Source of the DNA: CBDCYS01 sp965224215
GTDB lineage: Bacteria > Acidobacteriota > Terriglobia > Bryobacterales > UBA6623
Reading direction: 5' to 3'
Assembly: GCA_965224215.1 (NCBI GenBank)
Contig: CBDCYS010000012.1
Span: 71,407 to 135,406 of the forward strand
DNA: 64,000 nucleotides
The notes under the pieces were generated by a model that saw nothing but the letters and a program-made list of their open reading frames with translations, ran no database searches and was not told the origin of the DNA. This document shows positions 48,399 through 55,951 of the stretch, piece after piece. Both the position numbers and the translations under genes were made by a program. The first letter of the stretch is position 1. Each line of letters starts with the position of its first letter.

Positions 48399-48954
48399 TT
48401 ACCCTCCCACAGGCATGCGGTCGGGTGGGTTGCATTCGCTGTGGGGTGGCACGTTGATCACCTCACGTGGAAAGAAGGATGCCAAGTGGCCAATCACGTT
48501 CCCGAAGACGCAAAAGGCCCACAGGTTCTCCATCGGGGTTGACGAGCGGTACATGACGATAACCAGCCTGAACCATGCAGTTCAGCGCAAGAGCGATGGA
48601 ATCATAGGGGGTGAGGCACTCCGGATCGGGTGTCATGAAATGGCGAACAGGCTGATCGGAGTAGTACTTCTCGCGACACAGACACTTCATGAGCGCATCG
48701 CGCCCGGAAAATATGCCGGCGACCTTGCCGTGCTCGACCACCAGCCCCGCGCCGGTTTCCTTCTGAATCATCGACTTAAGGGCCTCTGCTACTTGCGTGT
48801 CAGGGCCCACCAGCGGGGGCGTCTTCAAGTAGCTCAGCGTACTGATGGGGCAGAGAAGCGTCTCGTTGTCGAACTGCCTCGTCGGAGGTCCCTGAGCTTC
48901 TTCATACATGTCCAGGTCTTCTTCGTAGCCTTCACACACTGCTGCCTCCTCCAA
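48399..48954 (-). pseudogene. CBS-domain protein, 3' end frameshifted
   Basis: The ATG at 48954 begins MEEAAVCEGYEEDLDMYEEA. Two CBS motifs follow: PPLVGPDTQVAEALKSMIQK (about 46-65) with VVEHGKVAGIFSGRDALMKC, and FMTPDPECLTPYDSIALALN (about 106-125) with GYRHVPLVNPDGEPVGLLRL. The frame then ends at 48463 with RERDWPLGILLST. The other frame has VFGNVIGHLASFFPREVINV plus PPHSECNPPDRM to a TAA at 48399, which is the usual tail of this CBS family, so a single base has changed near 48505. The core CBS pair is complete, and the shortened protein might still bind adenine nucleotides. Three bases separate it from the ferritin-like gene. Confidence 0.75.
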
Positions 48955-48957
48955 CTC

Positions 48958-49530
48958 TCAACCGTCCGGAAGCAAGCAATCGGAAACAATCCCCTCTACC
49001 GCCGCCTCCGCACGAAGATCAAAATTCCTCGTAAGCGTACGGATGGCTCTGTCGCCCCTAGCCTCCCTAAGCCCCCAAGTCGCCATTTTCTCAAAGAGTA
49101 ACCACGCTAACTTGGCGACATGTTCTTCGTGCTTTGACATGATGTACTTCAATGTTTCCTCTGTATCGTTGTCACATAGCTCGCATGCAAGCACGATGTG
49201 CCGGGATAGAGCTACGATAATGCATTGTTCAGCGGTTAGGTCGCTCTGTAGCATTGCCCTTAATGACCGCACCCCGGCGGCCTCCTCTGGCTCAATATAC
49301 GCGGCTTCATGGTGCAAAGGTCGCTCGGAGATCGGGACACCTCCCAACAGAGTCAGCCTCTCCCCGAGAAGGTCTTCATTCCTGAAGACTTCAGAAGCCA
49401 GCTCCTCGAACAGTGAGTGCAGGGCAGGCCGCATCGGCCCGTCGACCACCGAGTGATGTTTCTTATATTGGTGGTAGAGTACATCCTCGCTTGCCAGATC
49501 AGCGTTCAGAGCTTCAGCGAGCTCTTTCAT
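48958..49530 (-). CDS. Ferritin/Dps-like protein
   Basis: The ATG at 49530 follows GAGGAGGCACAGG. The 190-residue helical protein reads ALNADLASEDVLYHQYKKHH near 7-26, PALHSLFEELASEVFRNEDL near 35-54, GVPISERPLHH and QSDLTAEQCIIVALSRHIVL near 94-113, ending with HEEHVAKLAWLLFEKMA near 134-150. This is the Dps/ferritin-like four-helix pattern with E..H motifs. Dps proteins store iron and protect DNA in stress. It overlaps the upstream zinc-ribbon gene by 17 bases and is followed after three bases by the CBS gene, so the five minus-strand genes from 50516 to 48399 form one operon. Confidence 0.78.
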   Translation of the reverse strand: MKELAEALNADLASEDVLYHQYKKHHSVVDGPMRPALHSLFEELASEVFRNEDLLGERLTLLGGVPISERPLHHEAAYIEPEEAAGVRSLRAMLQSDLTAEQCIIVALSRHIVLACELCDNDTEETLKYIMSKHEEHVAKLAWLLFEKMATWGLREARGDRAIRTLTRNFDLRAEAAVEGIVSDCLLPDG

Positions 49531-49723
49531 CCTGTGCCTCCTCGGCGCCGACGTCCGGCAGGGGATCGCCGCAATGGACGCAAAGCTCGCGCCAAGCCGG
49601 CGTAACTAAGTTGCAGTTTCGGCATGGTACCTGTTGGATCCGTTTCTGTTTTGCTTGAAATGGCACAGCTCTACCCTTCTTCGACGACGTGTCAAACCTG
49701 ACTCCTCGCAATAATCGACGCAT
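49514..49723 (-). CDS. Small zinc-ribbon protein
   Basis: The ATG at 49723 follows GGGAGGG and gives 69 residues: basic N-terminus, then QVPCRNCNLVTPAWRELCVH and CGDPLPDVG, a rubredoxin-like knuckle pair CxxC-x12-CxxC (zinc ribbon), and an acidic tail. A TTG at 49786 in the same frame overlaps the stop of the upstream lipoprotein gene (TTGA) and would add 21 residues. The 3' end overlaps the ferritin-like gene. Function unknown; position suggests a part in the same stress or metal unit. Confidence 0.5.
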   Translation of the reverse strand: MRRLLRGVRFDTSSKKGRAVPFQAKQKRIQQVPCRNCNLVTPAWRELCVHCGDPLPDVGAEEAQDERAR

Positions 49724-49782
49724 GCAGCAGAACCCTCCCGGATGACTTTGCCTAACGAAATCACTCTCCTCCGTAGATCCAC

Positions 49783-50331
49783 TCAAGCACTTTGCCGGCC
49801 GAAAATCTGGCTAGCAATACTCAACCCCTTGGGCGCGGGGACCGGGTTGTTGCTGTTCCAGATATGACGAGCGATTCTCCAGGAGGCGTCCGGCTGGCGT
49901 CTGGAGATCAGGAGGTACTTGCCCTCATCGTCCGTTGGCGTACCGCCGGTCTTCGGGGTGAGAGTGTTCATGTAGGCGCCGCGCTCAAACGCCCACTCGC
50001 CAGCTACTTCACGCTCCTCTGCGGAGACAGCGAGACTACCAGTGAATCGGACAAAATGGGCTCGAAAGAAAGACTGGATCTCTGCCCTGCCATTGGCAGC
50101 CGAGGCGTTCGGAGGCATCACCATCCCGTCCTCTGTGAAGAGGGTCGCAAGAGTGGAGTCGCCGCCGTTATACGCCGCGATGAACTCGCCGCGCAGGTCA
50201 TCAAGTGCTGCCATGTCGTTAGCTTCGTTGGTCGCTTCGGCTTCTGGCTCTGGCTGCTTTGTGGCAGGCGTGCACGTTAGAAGCATAAGCGCAAACGAGA
50301 TGAGTAGAGCAGTACCCAAATGGGACCTCAT
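49783..50331 (-). CDS. DUF4440/SnoaL-like lipoprotein
   Basis: The 182-residue protein begins MRSHLGTALLISFALMLLTC, a lipoprotein signal with lipobox LLTC (Cys 20). After an acidic linker the SnoaL/DUF4440 fold starts: ALDDLRGEFIAAYNGGDSTL near 42-61, ATLFTEDGMVMPPNASAANG, FFRAHFVRFTGSLAVS and the C-terminal EGKYLLISRRQPDASWRIAR plus HIWNSN. Members of this fold bind small hydrophobic ligands or act as isomerases; no catalytic residue can be assigned. The ATG overlaps the stop of the preceding small gene by four bases. Confidence 0.8.
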   Translation of the reverse strand: MRSHLGTALLISFALMLLTCTPATKQPEPEAEATNEANDMAALDDLRGEFIAAYNGGDSTLATLFTEDGMVMPPNASAANGRAEIQSFFRAHFVRFTGSLAVSAEEREVAGEWAFERGAYMNTLTPKTGGTPTDDEGKYLLISRRQPDASWRIARHIWNSNNPVPAPKGLSIASQIFGRQSA

Positions 50332-50516
50332 GGCAGCTCTCCTAATGTCTTTGTAGCCACCTCAATTCGCCGCAGCGTGTCCTCTACGATCCAGGTTTGC
50401 TCGTACTTTTCGCTGGTGGTCCGCTTGTAAGCAGGCTTGTCATCGATCGCCAAAAACCGCTTGAACCGCTCCAGGAACAGTTCCCGTGAATCAGTAGTTG
50501 GACTGGGTTCTTTCAT
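50328..50516 (-). CDS. Small conserved-looking protein, unknown
   Basis: A 62-residue frame, MKEPSPTTDSRELFLERFKR then FLAIDDKPAYKRTTSEKYEQ and TWIVEDTLRRIEVATKTLGE. It overlaps the DUF4440 gene by ATGA, so translational coupling supports it. Amphipathic and charged; no motif recognised. It is the first gene of the minus-strand run. Confidence 0.45.
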   Translation of the reverse strand: MKEPSPTTDSRELFLERFKRFLAIDDKPAYKRTTSEKYEQTWIVEDTLRRIEVATKTLGELP

Positions 50517-50592
50517 CGGCAGGGCTCACATTTCCGTCGATCATAACCAATCTACAATACGTGCTATGCATTTGATAAATAGAAAATTTGTA

Positions 50593-50621
50593 TTGACCTA
50601 TAGATTATTTAGATGTATAGT
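50593..50621 (+). promoter_or_regulatory. Sigma-70-like promoter
   Basis: TTGACC, a 17-base spacer and TATAGT lie in an AT-rich stretch unlike the surrounding DNA. It points to the plus strand, 158 bases ahead of the truncated antiporter and, further on, the DUF1538 operon. Confidence 0.45.
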
Positions 50622-50778
50622 CAGAGGTGTGAGATGACGGAGTAAGGTCGATTGCCTCCGCCGCGCGGCGAATCAAGAGCCGGTCCCTGACGAGCTTCCA
50701 TAGGGAGTCCTGTTCGGCACGCCTCAGACTGGCCGTAAGGATGCGCTCCCTTGAGGGCCAAGTTCCGGTCGTCGCTCT

Positions 50779-51213
50779 GTGAACACCTGGGAAATTATTC
50801 TCGAGATTGCTCTGGTGCTGAGCGTAGCTCTCTTGCTCGGAGGCCTCTTCGAGCGCATTCGTCAGAATGCTGTCACCGGATATCTCCTAGCCGGCCTGCT
50901 GCTAGACCCAGCCGGGACAGGATGGATCAGCAACGTCGAACACATCCGGCTTTTAGCGGAATTAGGTGTGGCGCTGTTGCTGTTCACGATCGGGCTCGAA
51001 TTCTCTTTGAGCCGGCTCAGAGGATCCGGCCGCATGGCGATCTTTGGCGGCACCATTCAGATCGTCCTGACGGGCGTAGTTGGCGGTTCGGCGGTGGCTG
51101 CAAGCGGGTTATCTGCCGTGGAGGCGATCGTTATAGGAGCTGCCCTTTCGCTTAGCAGCACGGCCGTCGTGCTCCGCGTTCTTGCTGACAGGACTGAGCT
51201 AAGGGTGACGACG
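50779..51213 (+). pseudogene. Cation/proton antiporter (CPA2, KefB-like), N-terminal fragment
   Basis: From a GTG at 50779: MNTWEIILEIALVLSVALLL, then GGLFERIRQNAVTGYLLAGL, LLAELGVALLLFTIGLEFSL and GAALSLSSTAVVLRVLADRT. This is the first third of a CPA2 family transporter, about four transmembrane helices. At about 51207 the frame continues into unrelated, Ser/Arg-rich missense, while another frame is the end of a DUF3179 protein. The remaining antiporter domain (about 250 residues) and any TrkA-N domain are gone. Confidence 0.8.
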
Positions 51214-51215
51214 CA

Positions 51216-51503
51216 GTGTGCTTCACGCAGGATTTCGTCATCGAGCAGGGCAATCTCGTCAACAGTTCGGTTGGCGGGCGGGCCATCGTGGTCGCCTGGG
51301 ATCCGATCTACGAGAGCCTGGGCGTCTACGACAATGACTCCGGTGCGCCGGTCACGCGGATCGACTTCTTCGGGAACTCCGATCAGGGTCGGCTGCAGAG
51401 GGTGGAGAACCTCAAGGCGGGGCTCTTCTGGCATGTCTGGGTCGAGTTCTTCCCACATACGGACATCAATCGAACCGCGCAGGAGGCCGGCGCGGCGGCT
51501 TGA
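51216..51503 (+). pseudogene. DUF3179-like protein, C-terminal fragment
   Basis: The frame reads CFTQDFVIEQGNLVNSSVGG then RAIVVAWDPIYESLGVYDND and KAGLFWHVWVEFFPHTDINR. The repeated pattern of VNSSVGG-x-AIVVAWDP resembles DUF3179 proteins, whose full length is over 300 residues. It has no ribosome site and is fused directly to the antiporter fragment, so it marks a recombination junction near 51210. Function of the family is unknown. Confidence 0.5.
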
Positions 51504-51540
51504 TTCTCGATAATGCCTCGATATCAGTGAGAGCCATCAC

Positions 51541-52263
51541 TTGCGACTCCTACTCGAATCCTTGCTCGACAGCCTGAGGGACCTGGCCCCAATGATCGTC
51601 GTGATCGGGTTCTTCCAGCTGGTGGTCGTAGGAGAGCCCATTCCCAACCTCGGCACCCTCCTTGTCGGGTTCGCTCTCGTCACACTGGGGCTCACTTTCT
51701 TCGTTCGCGGTCTCAACATGGGGCTCTTCCCCCTCGGGGAATCGATGGCCTACGATTTCGCGCGCAAGGGCAGTGTCGGCTGGTTGCTGCTCTTCGCCTT
51801 CGCTCTCGGATTCGGCACCACGGTGGCCGAGCCTGCGCTCATCGCCGTCGCCGGGGAGGCCGCCCAGGTGGTGGCCGATGCCGGTGTGCTCGCGGCCGAC
51901 GAGGAGAGCATGCGCCGATACGCGTTCGGTCTGCGCGTCACCGTTGCGCTGTCGGTGGGGTTCGCCGTTCTCGTGGGTGTCTATCGAATCCTGCGCGGCT
52001 GGCCCATACATTACCTCATAATCGGTGGTTACCTCGGTGTTGTCGTAATGACGATGTTCGCGCCCGCCGAGATCATCGGCATAGCCTATGATTCCGGCGG
52101 TGTTACGACGTCCACTATCACCGTGCCGCTCGTGACCGCCCTGGGCGTGGGTCTCGCCACCAGCATCAAGGGGCGCAATCCATTCACGGACGGCTTCGGA
52201 CTGATAGCGTTCGCCTCTCTGACTCCGATCGTCTTCGTCATGGCCTACGGCCTGATCATCTGA
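51541..52263 (+). CDS. DUF1538 integral membrane protein A
   Basis: A 240-residue polytopic membrane protein (about seven helices). Two conserved signatures: GTTVAEPALIAVAGEA with EPALIAVA at 97-104, and AYDSGGVTTSTITVP at 182-196. Both recur in the next gene. The family has no known function, but signatures with a buried acidic residue in a helix break are typical of secondary transporters. Start is TTG at 51541. First gene of a four-gene operon with a second DUF1538, a PII-like and a CBS protein. The start overlaps no other gene; upstream are only truncated genes. Confidence 0.85.
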   Translation: MRLLLESLLDSLRDLAPMIVVIGFFQLVVVGEPIPNLGTLLVGFALVTLGLTFFVRGLNMGLFPLGESMAYDFARKGSVGWLLLFAFALGFGTTVAEPALIAVAGEAAQVVADAGVLAADEESMRRYAFGLRVTVALSVGFAVLVGVYRILRGWPIHYLIIGGYLGVVVMTMFAPAEIIGIAYDSGGVTTSTITVPLVTALGVGLATSIKGRNPFTDGFGLIAFASLTPIVFVMAYGLII

Positions 52264-52264
52264 C

Positions 52265-53038
52265 ATGGCTCTCCTGACAGAGTTGATCGCGACCCTGCTC
52301 ACCACCATCTGGGATGTTCTGTCCATCGCGCTCGTCGTCGTGGTGTTTCAGGTCTTCGTGCTGCGTCGCGGTATCGCACACCCGAAGCGCCTCTTCGTCG
52401 GGTTCTTGTACGTTCTACTCGGTCTTGCGCTGTTTCTGGCGGGGTTGGAGCAGGCGCTCTTTCCACTCGGCCGGCTGCTGGCGCACCAGTTGACGGAGCT
52501 GGCCGCGCGCTCGGCTGCGTTGGAGGGAACGATTGCACCGCTCTGGCAGCACTATTACTGGGTCTACATCTTCGGCGCAGCTATCGGGTTCGCCACGACG
52601 ATTGCAGAGCCGGCCCTGATCGCCGTGGCTCTGCAGGCCCGTGACGTCTCGGGCGGGTCCATCAGCGTCTGGGGACTGCGGATCGCCGTCGCGATCGGTG
52701 TCGCCGTTGGCATCGGGCTCGGCACCTATCGCATCGTCACCGGCGGGCCGCTGCATGTATACATCATCGCGGGATATGTCATCGTAATCGTTCAGACGGC
52801 GCTTGCCCCGCGTTCGATTATCGCGCTTGCCTACGATTCCGGCGGCGTGACGACATCCACGATAACCGTGCCGGTGGTCACCGCGCTCGGCCTAGGGCTT
52901 GCGAGCACGGTGCCCGGTCGCAATCCGGTGCTCGACGGATTCGGACTGATCGCCTTCGCGAGCGTGTTCCCCATCATATCGGTTCTCGGCTATGCCCAGC
53001 TGAGCGCCCTGCGGGGAAACCGGCGAGGGCACGAATGA
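52265..53038 (+). CDS. DUF1538 integral membrane protein B
   Basis: A 257-residue paralogue of the preceding protein, one base after its stop. It shares GFATTIAEPALIAVALQARD (EPALIAVA at 115-122) and AYDSGGVTTSTITVPVVTAL (189-208) plus PGRNPVLDGFGLIAFASVFP at the end. The helix pattern is the same, so A and B are tandem duplicates likely to form a heteromeric membrane complex. The C-terminus is charged (LRGNRRGHE) and probably cytoplasmic, where the PII-like and CBS proteins would act. Confidence 0.87.
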   Translation: MALLTELIATLLTTIWDVLSIALVVVVFQVFVLRRGIAHPKRLFVGFLYVLLGLALFLAGLEQALFPLGRLLAHQLTELAARSAALEGTIAPLWQHYYWVYIFGAAIGFATTIAEPALIAVALQARDVSGGSISVWGLRIAVAIGVAVGIGLGTYRIVTGGPLHVYIIAGYVIVIVQTALAPRSIIALAYDSGGVTTSTITVPVVTALGLGLASTVPGRNPVLDGFGLIAFASVFPIISVLGYAQLSALRGNRRGHE

Positions 53039-53057
53039 AGCAGAGGAGAATTGCGCT

Positions 53058-53405
53058 ATGCATTTCAAGCTAATCATTGCGTTGATCGAAGATGCTCACA
53101 GCGACGAGATCATGGAAGCCGCCAGAAACGCGGGCGCCACGGGCGCGACCCTCGTCAGTCAGGCGCGCGGTGAGGGCGTGGAAGTCGCCAAGACGTTTCT
53201 CGGGCTGACTCTGGAGAAACAGTGTGACATGCTGCTGTTTCTCGTCGAGGAGCATCTCTCACGGGCTATCCTGGAGACGATCGAGGATGTAGGGAATCTG
53301 GAGGAGAAGGGCCGTGGTATCGCGTTCCAACTCGACGTGGAAGATGCGGTAGGGGTCAGTCACCAGATACGCGTGTTGGCTCCCCGGGTGGAGGATGAGC
53401 TATGA
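53058..53405 (+). CDS. PII-like signalling protein
   Basis: The 115-residue protein has the PII ferredoxin-like fold: MHFKLIIALIEDAHSDEIME then AARNAGATGATLVSQARGEG, the beta-alpha-beta core, a short T-loop region (VEVAKTFLGLTLEKQCDML), and GNLEEKGRGIAFQLDVEDAV at the C-terminus. The uridylylated Tyr of GlnB/GlnK is absent, so it belongs to the PII-like rather than the nitrogen PII group. PII-like proteins bind nucleotides or bicarbonate-linked signals and regulate neighbouring membrane transporters. It starts 20 bases after DUF1538 B and overlaps the CBS gene by four bases. Confidence 0.82.
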   Translation: MHFKLIIALIEDAHSDEIMEAARNAGATGATLVSQARGEGVEVAKTFLGLTLEKQCDMLLFLVEEHLSRAILETIEDVGNLEEKGRGIAFQLDVEDAVGVSHQIRVLAPRVEDEL

Positions 53406-53815
53406 CCGAGCGAAAGATAGTCCGGGTCCGCGACGTGATGCGGCGGGAGTACGACATCGTCGATGGGATGGAGACCGTGAAGGACGCCCTGGATGCCATG
53501 AACCATCCCCAGAACAAGTGCATGATCGTCAATAAACGTCACGAGGACGACGAGTACGGGATGATCCTCATTTCGGACGTGGCGCGGAAGATCCTGGCCG
53601 GCGATCGAGCTCCCGATCGGGTGAACGTATACGAAGTGATGCAGAAGCCGGTCATCGCCGTGGACCCCGGCATGGATATACGCTACTGCGCGCGACTGCT
53701 GGAGCGTTTCGAGATAACCCGCACGCCCGTCATCGAGAACGACGAGGTCGTCGGAATCGTCAGCTTCACCGAGCTCGTGATGGTCGGGATGCGAAGCCAG
53801 TGGAAGAGCGATTGA
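53402..53815 (+). CDS. Stand-alone CBS-pair protein
   Basis: The 137-residue protein holds two CBS motifs: VRVRDVMRREYDIVDGMETV near 7-26 with ALDAMNHPQNKCMIVNKRHE, and VYEVMQKPVIAVDPGMDIRY near 76-95 with RLLERFEITRTPVIENDEVV and GIVSFTELVMVG. A pair of CBS motifs forms a Bateman module that binds ATP, ADP or AMP. It overlaps the PII-like gene by ATGA, so the two are made in fixed ratio. A second energy sensor in the same operon suggests dual control of the DUF1538 pair. Confidence 0.88.
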   Translation: MTERKIVRVRDVMRREYDIVDGMETVKDALDAMNHPQNKCMIVNKRHEDDEYGMILISDVARKILAGDRAPDRVNVYEVMQKPVIAVDPGMDIRYCARLLERFEITRTPVIENDEVVGIVSFTELVMVGMRSQWKSD

Positions 53816-53836
53816 GACCGAGAGGAGTGGTGGATC

Positions 53837-54000
53837 TCAGATCTGCTCGTCCACCATCTTGATCGCACCGCAAGGGCACTCGGTAGCGCACATCGCGCAA
53901 CCCTTGCAGTAATCGTACTTGAACTCGAAGCGCTTGCCGGGACCGAGCTTGGTTATGGCATTGTCGGGACAGATGCCATAGAATCTTGCCGCGCGGACCC
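53837..54000 (-). pseudogene. 4Fe-4S ferredoxin-type C-terminal remnant
   Basis: On the minus strand the frame ends ICPDNAITKLGPGKRFEFKY, DYCKGCAMCATECPCGAIKM and VDEQI at 53837. The last cluster CKGCAMCATEC and PCGAI match the ferredoxin tail of flavoprotein-type (GltD/POR-delta-like) proteins. The first cluster is damaged: FYGICPDNAI has only one Cys where four-Cys blocks are expected. A TAA lies upstream at about 54003, and no start codon is seen. So this is a truncated end that marks the right edge of the foreign block. Confidence 0.6.
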
Positions 54001-54061
54001 TTTACGCGCCCTGGTAGGGGTCAACGCACGAAACGGAGAACATCGTACGCTTGAGAAAGGT

Positions 54062-54511
54062 GTGATCGAGGCTCCCACCTTCATCCTTCACGTTGACGAG
54101 CACCACGACATCCTCAGCGAACATCCGCCGGTGCTATTCGGAAACTTTCTCTACTTCGCCATGCGCAAGTGGCCCGATTGCCGGGTTCACTGGTTAACCA
54201 AGGACCCTATCGACGACCCGACCATGTGGCTCTCTGAAGACGCCTGGGCTTCGGTTGGCGATCGATTCCGCTCTGGGTCGAGGCTCAACTCCAAGTGGCC
54301 TATGCCGGAGTTGGTGTCTGTTTTCACCAGTCCCGGCTTTATTGAAAAATCTCCCTCTCAGGAGCTGCTCAACCGAATCGACGAGTTGGGGTACGGGCCG
54401 AATAACAAGAGAGATCGGGGTTCCGATAGTAAAAGGAGTCCAGGGGACCGCGCTCCAGCTCCCTGGCAAAAGGCAATCAAAAAAACCGCCCCCGTAGGGC
54501 AGTTGGTCTGA
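54062..54511 (+). CDS. UPF0489-like (peptide-arginase-type) protein, possibly truncated
   Basis: A 149-residue frame from a GTG at 54062. Residues FILHVDEHHDILSEHPPVLF and GNFLYFAMRKWPDCRVHWLT resemble the metal-binding start of UPF0489 proteins (H-x-D-x-H-H-D, then a glycine-asparagine turn), relatives of ureohydrolases. The frame is open upstream to about 54002 (VNARNGEHRTLEKG), so the true start may be missing. The last 40 residues (RDRGSDSKRSPGDRAPAPW) are polar and basic and look like run-on. I rate function as weak. It sits between the foreign ferredoxin remnant and a dif-like palindrome. Confidence 0.4.
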   Translation: MIEAPTFILHVDEHHDILSEHPPVLFGNFLYFAMRKWPDCRVHWLTKDPIDDPTMWLSEDAWASVGDRFRSGSRLNSKWPMPELVSVFTSPGFIEKSPSQELLNRIDELGYGPNNKRDRGSDSKRSPGDRAPAPWQKAIKKTAPVGQLV

Positions 54512-54548
54512 GGGCACTTGGTCGGGGGATTAGCTATGTAAGTTATTG

Positions 54549-54586
54549 AATTGGCGTAACATAACGTCCTTTATGTTACCCCAATT
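54549..54586. repeat. 16-bp inverted repeat with 6-bp centre, dif/XerCD-like
   Basis: AATTGGCGTAACATAA, CGTCCT and TTATGTTACCCCAATT form a near-perfect palindrome (one mismatch). The right arm TTATGTTA and a six-base centre match the geometry of XerC/XerD (dif) sites; the left arm shares only its inner CATAA with the E. coli site. No T-run follows, so it is not an obvious terminator. Confidence 0.5.
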
Positions 54587-54607
54587 GTACAGCAGTCTCA
54601 GAAGGTG

Positions 54608-55951
54608 TCAAGGAGACGGGGGGGACTTCTCCCGGATCGCCTTGGCGCGGACTTCCATGTCAGTCGCCTCGGAAGCTCGGCCCATGTGGCGTAGGAGCTT
54701 CGCGTAATTCTCCAGGGTGACGGGTACGTAGGGATGCTCGGGTCCCAGAGCGTTCTCCTGGATCGCCAGAGCACGCTTGAAGAGTGGATCGGCTTCGGCG
54801 TACTTGCCTTGGGAGTGGTAGACGTTGGCGAGGTTCTGGAGACTCTGAGCGAGGTCGGCGTGCTCCGACCCTAGGGCTTTCTCAAGAAGTGCCGCAGCGC
54901 GCTTAATAAGTGGTTCGGCCTCGGCGTACTTGCCTTGGGAGTAGTATAGACTCGCCAGGTTGTCGAGGCTCGTGGCGAAGTCGGGGTGCTCCGGTCCCAG
55001 CGCTTTCTCCCGGATCGCCAGAGCACGCTTGTAGAGTGCTTCGGCTTCGGCGGGTTTGCCTTGGTCCTGGTAGACGCTGGCGAGGTTGTTCAGGGGCGTA
55101 GCGAAGTCGGGGTGCTTCGGTCCCAGAGCGTTCTCCATGATCGCCAGAGCACGCTTGAAGAGTGGTTCGGCTTCGGCGTGTTTGCCTTGGGAGTGGTAGA
55201 CGTTGGCGAGGTTCTGGAGACTCAGAGCGAGGTCGGGGTGCTCCGGTCCCAGAGTAGTCTCCCAGATCGCCAGCGCACGCTTGTGAAGTGATTCGGCCTC
55301 GGCGTGCTTGCCTTGGGAGTAGTATAGACTCGCCAGGTCGTCCAGGCTCGTGGCGAAGTCGGCGTGCTCGGGTCCCAGCGCTTTCTCCCGGATCGCCAGA
55401 GCACGCTTGAAGAGTGGATCGGCTTCGGCGTACTTGCCTTGCGCTACATACACTCCCCCCAGGTTGTTCAGGCTCGTCGCGACGTTGGGGTGCTCTTGTC
55501 CAAACGCTTTCTCCACGATCGCTAGAGCGCGCTTGTAAAGTGGTTCGGCCTCGGCGTACTTGCCTTGGGAGTGGTAGACGTTGGCGAGGTTGTTAAGACT
55601 CAGAGCGAGGCGGGGTGCCTCTGGTGCAAAGCTTTCTGCTTCCTTGAGTGCAGCCAGCCAAGCTTTCTCAGCGTCAGTGTAGCGGCCTTGTTCGTACGCT
55701 TCCTGGCCGGCGGTATTGTGCATCTCCCAGCTTGGGGGCTGGGTTGAGAAGTAACGCTTCCACAGCTTGAATGTCGAAATACCGAACGGCCAAATGCCGA
55801 ATGGGGTCCAGAAGCCTGGCTCTTCGCGGACGCTCTTGTCTGTGAGGCCAATTCCGTATGGAACTTCCACTCTCCTGCTTGCGAAATCATACCCACAGTC
55901 ACAGCGTTGGGCTGTCTCGGGGTTGATGAGTCTACAGCGTGGGCATCGCAT
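54608..55951 (-). CDS. Zinc-ribbon + tetratricopeptide (kinesin-light-chain type) repeat protein
   Basis: The 447-residue protein has an N-terminal zinc knuckle (MRCPRCRLINPETAQRCDCG), a hydrophobic linker (GFWTPFGIWPFGISTF), and then eight 42-residue TPR units of the kinesin light chain type, for example LALSLNNLANVYHSQGKYAE then AEPLYKRALAIVEKAFGQEH. The units are nearly identical in DNA (126-base tandem repeats from about 54720 to 55600), so copy number may change by recombination. Such repeats act in protein-protein binding; the N-terminal ribbon may be a sorting or partner-binding tag. No signal peptide. No enzymatic domain. Neighbours are mobile elements. Confidence 0.9.
   Translation of the reverse strand: MRCPRCRLINPETAQRCDCGYDFASRRVEVPYGIGLTDKSVREEPGFWTPFGIWPFGISTFKLWKRYFSTQPPSWEMHNTAGQEAYEQGRYTDAEKAWLAALKEAESFAPEAPRLALSLNNLANVYHSQGKYAEAEPLYKRALAIVEKAFGQEHPNVATSLNNLGGVYVAQGKYAEADPLFKRALAIREKALGPEHADFATSLDDLASLYYSQGKHAEAESLHKRALAIWETTLGPEHPDLALSLQNLANVYHSQGKHAEAEPLFKRALAIMENALGPKHPDFATPLNNLASVYQDQGKPAEAEALYKRALAIREKALGPEHPDFATSLDNLASLYYSQGKYAEAEPLIKRAAALLEKALGSEHADLAQSLQNLANVYHSQGKYAEADPLFKRALAIQENALGPEHPYVPVTLENYAKLLRHMGRASEATDMEVRAKAIREKSPPSP

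Noticed and set aside
54720..55600. Periodic 126-bp repeats
   Set aside because: They are TPR codons in a continuous frame, not an array or satellite.
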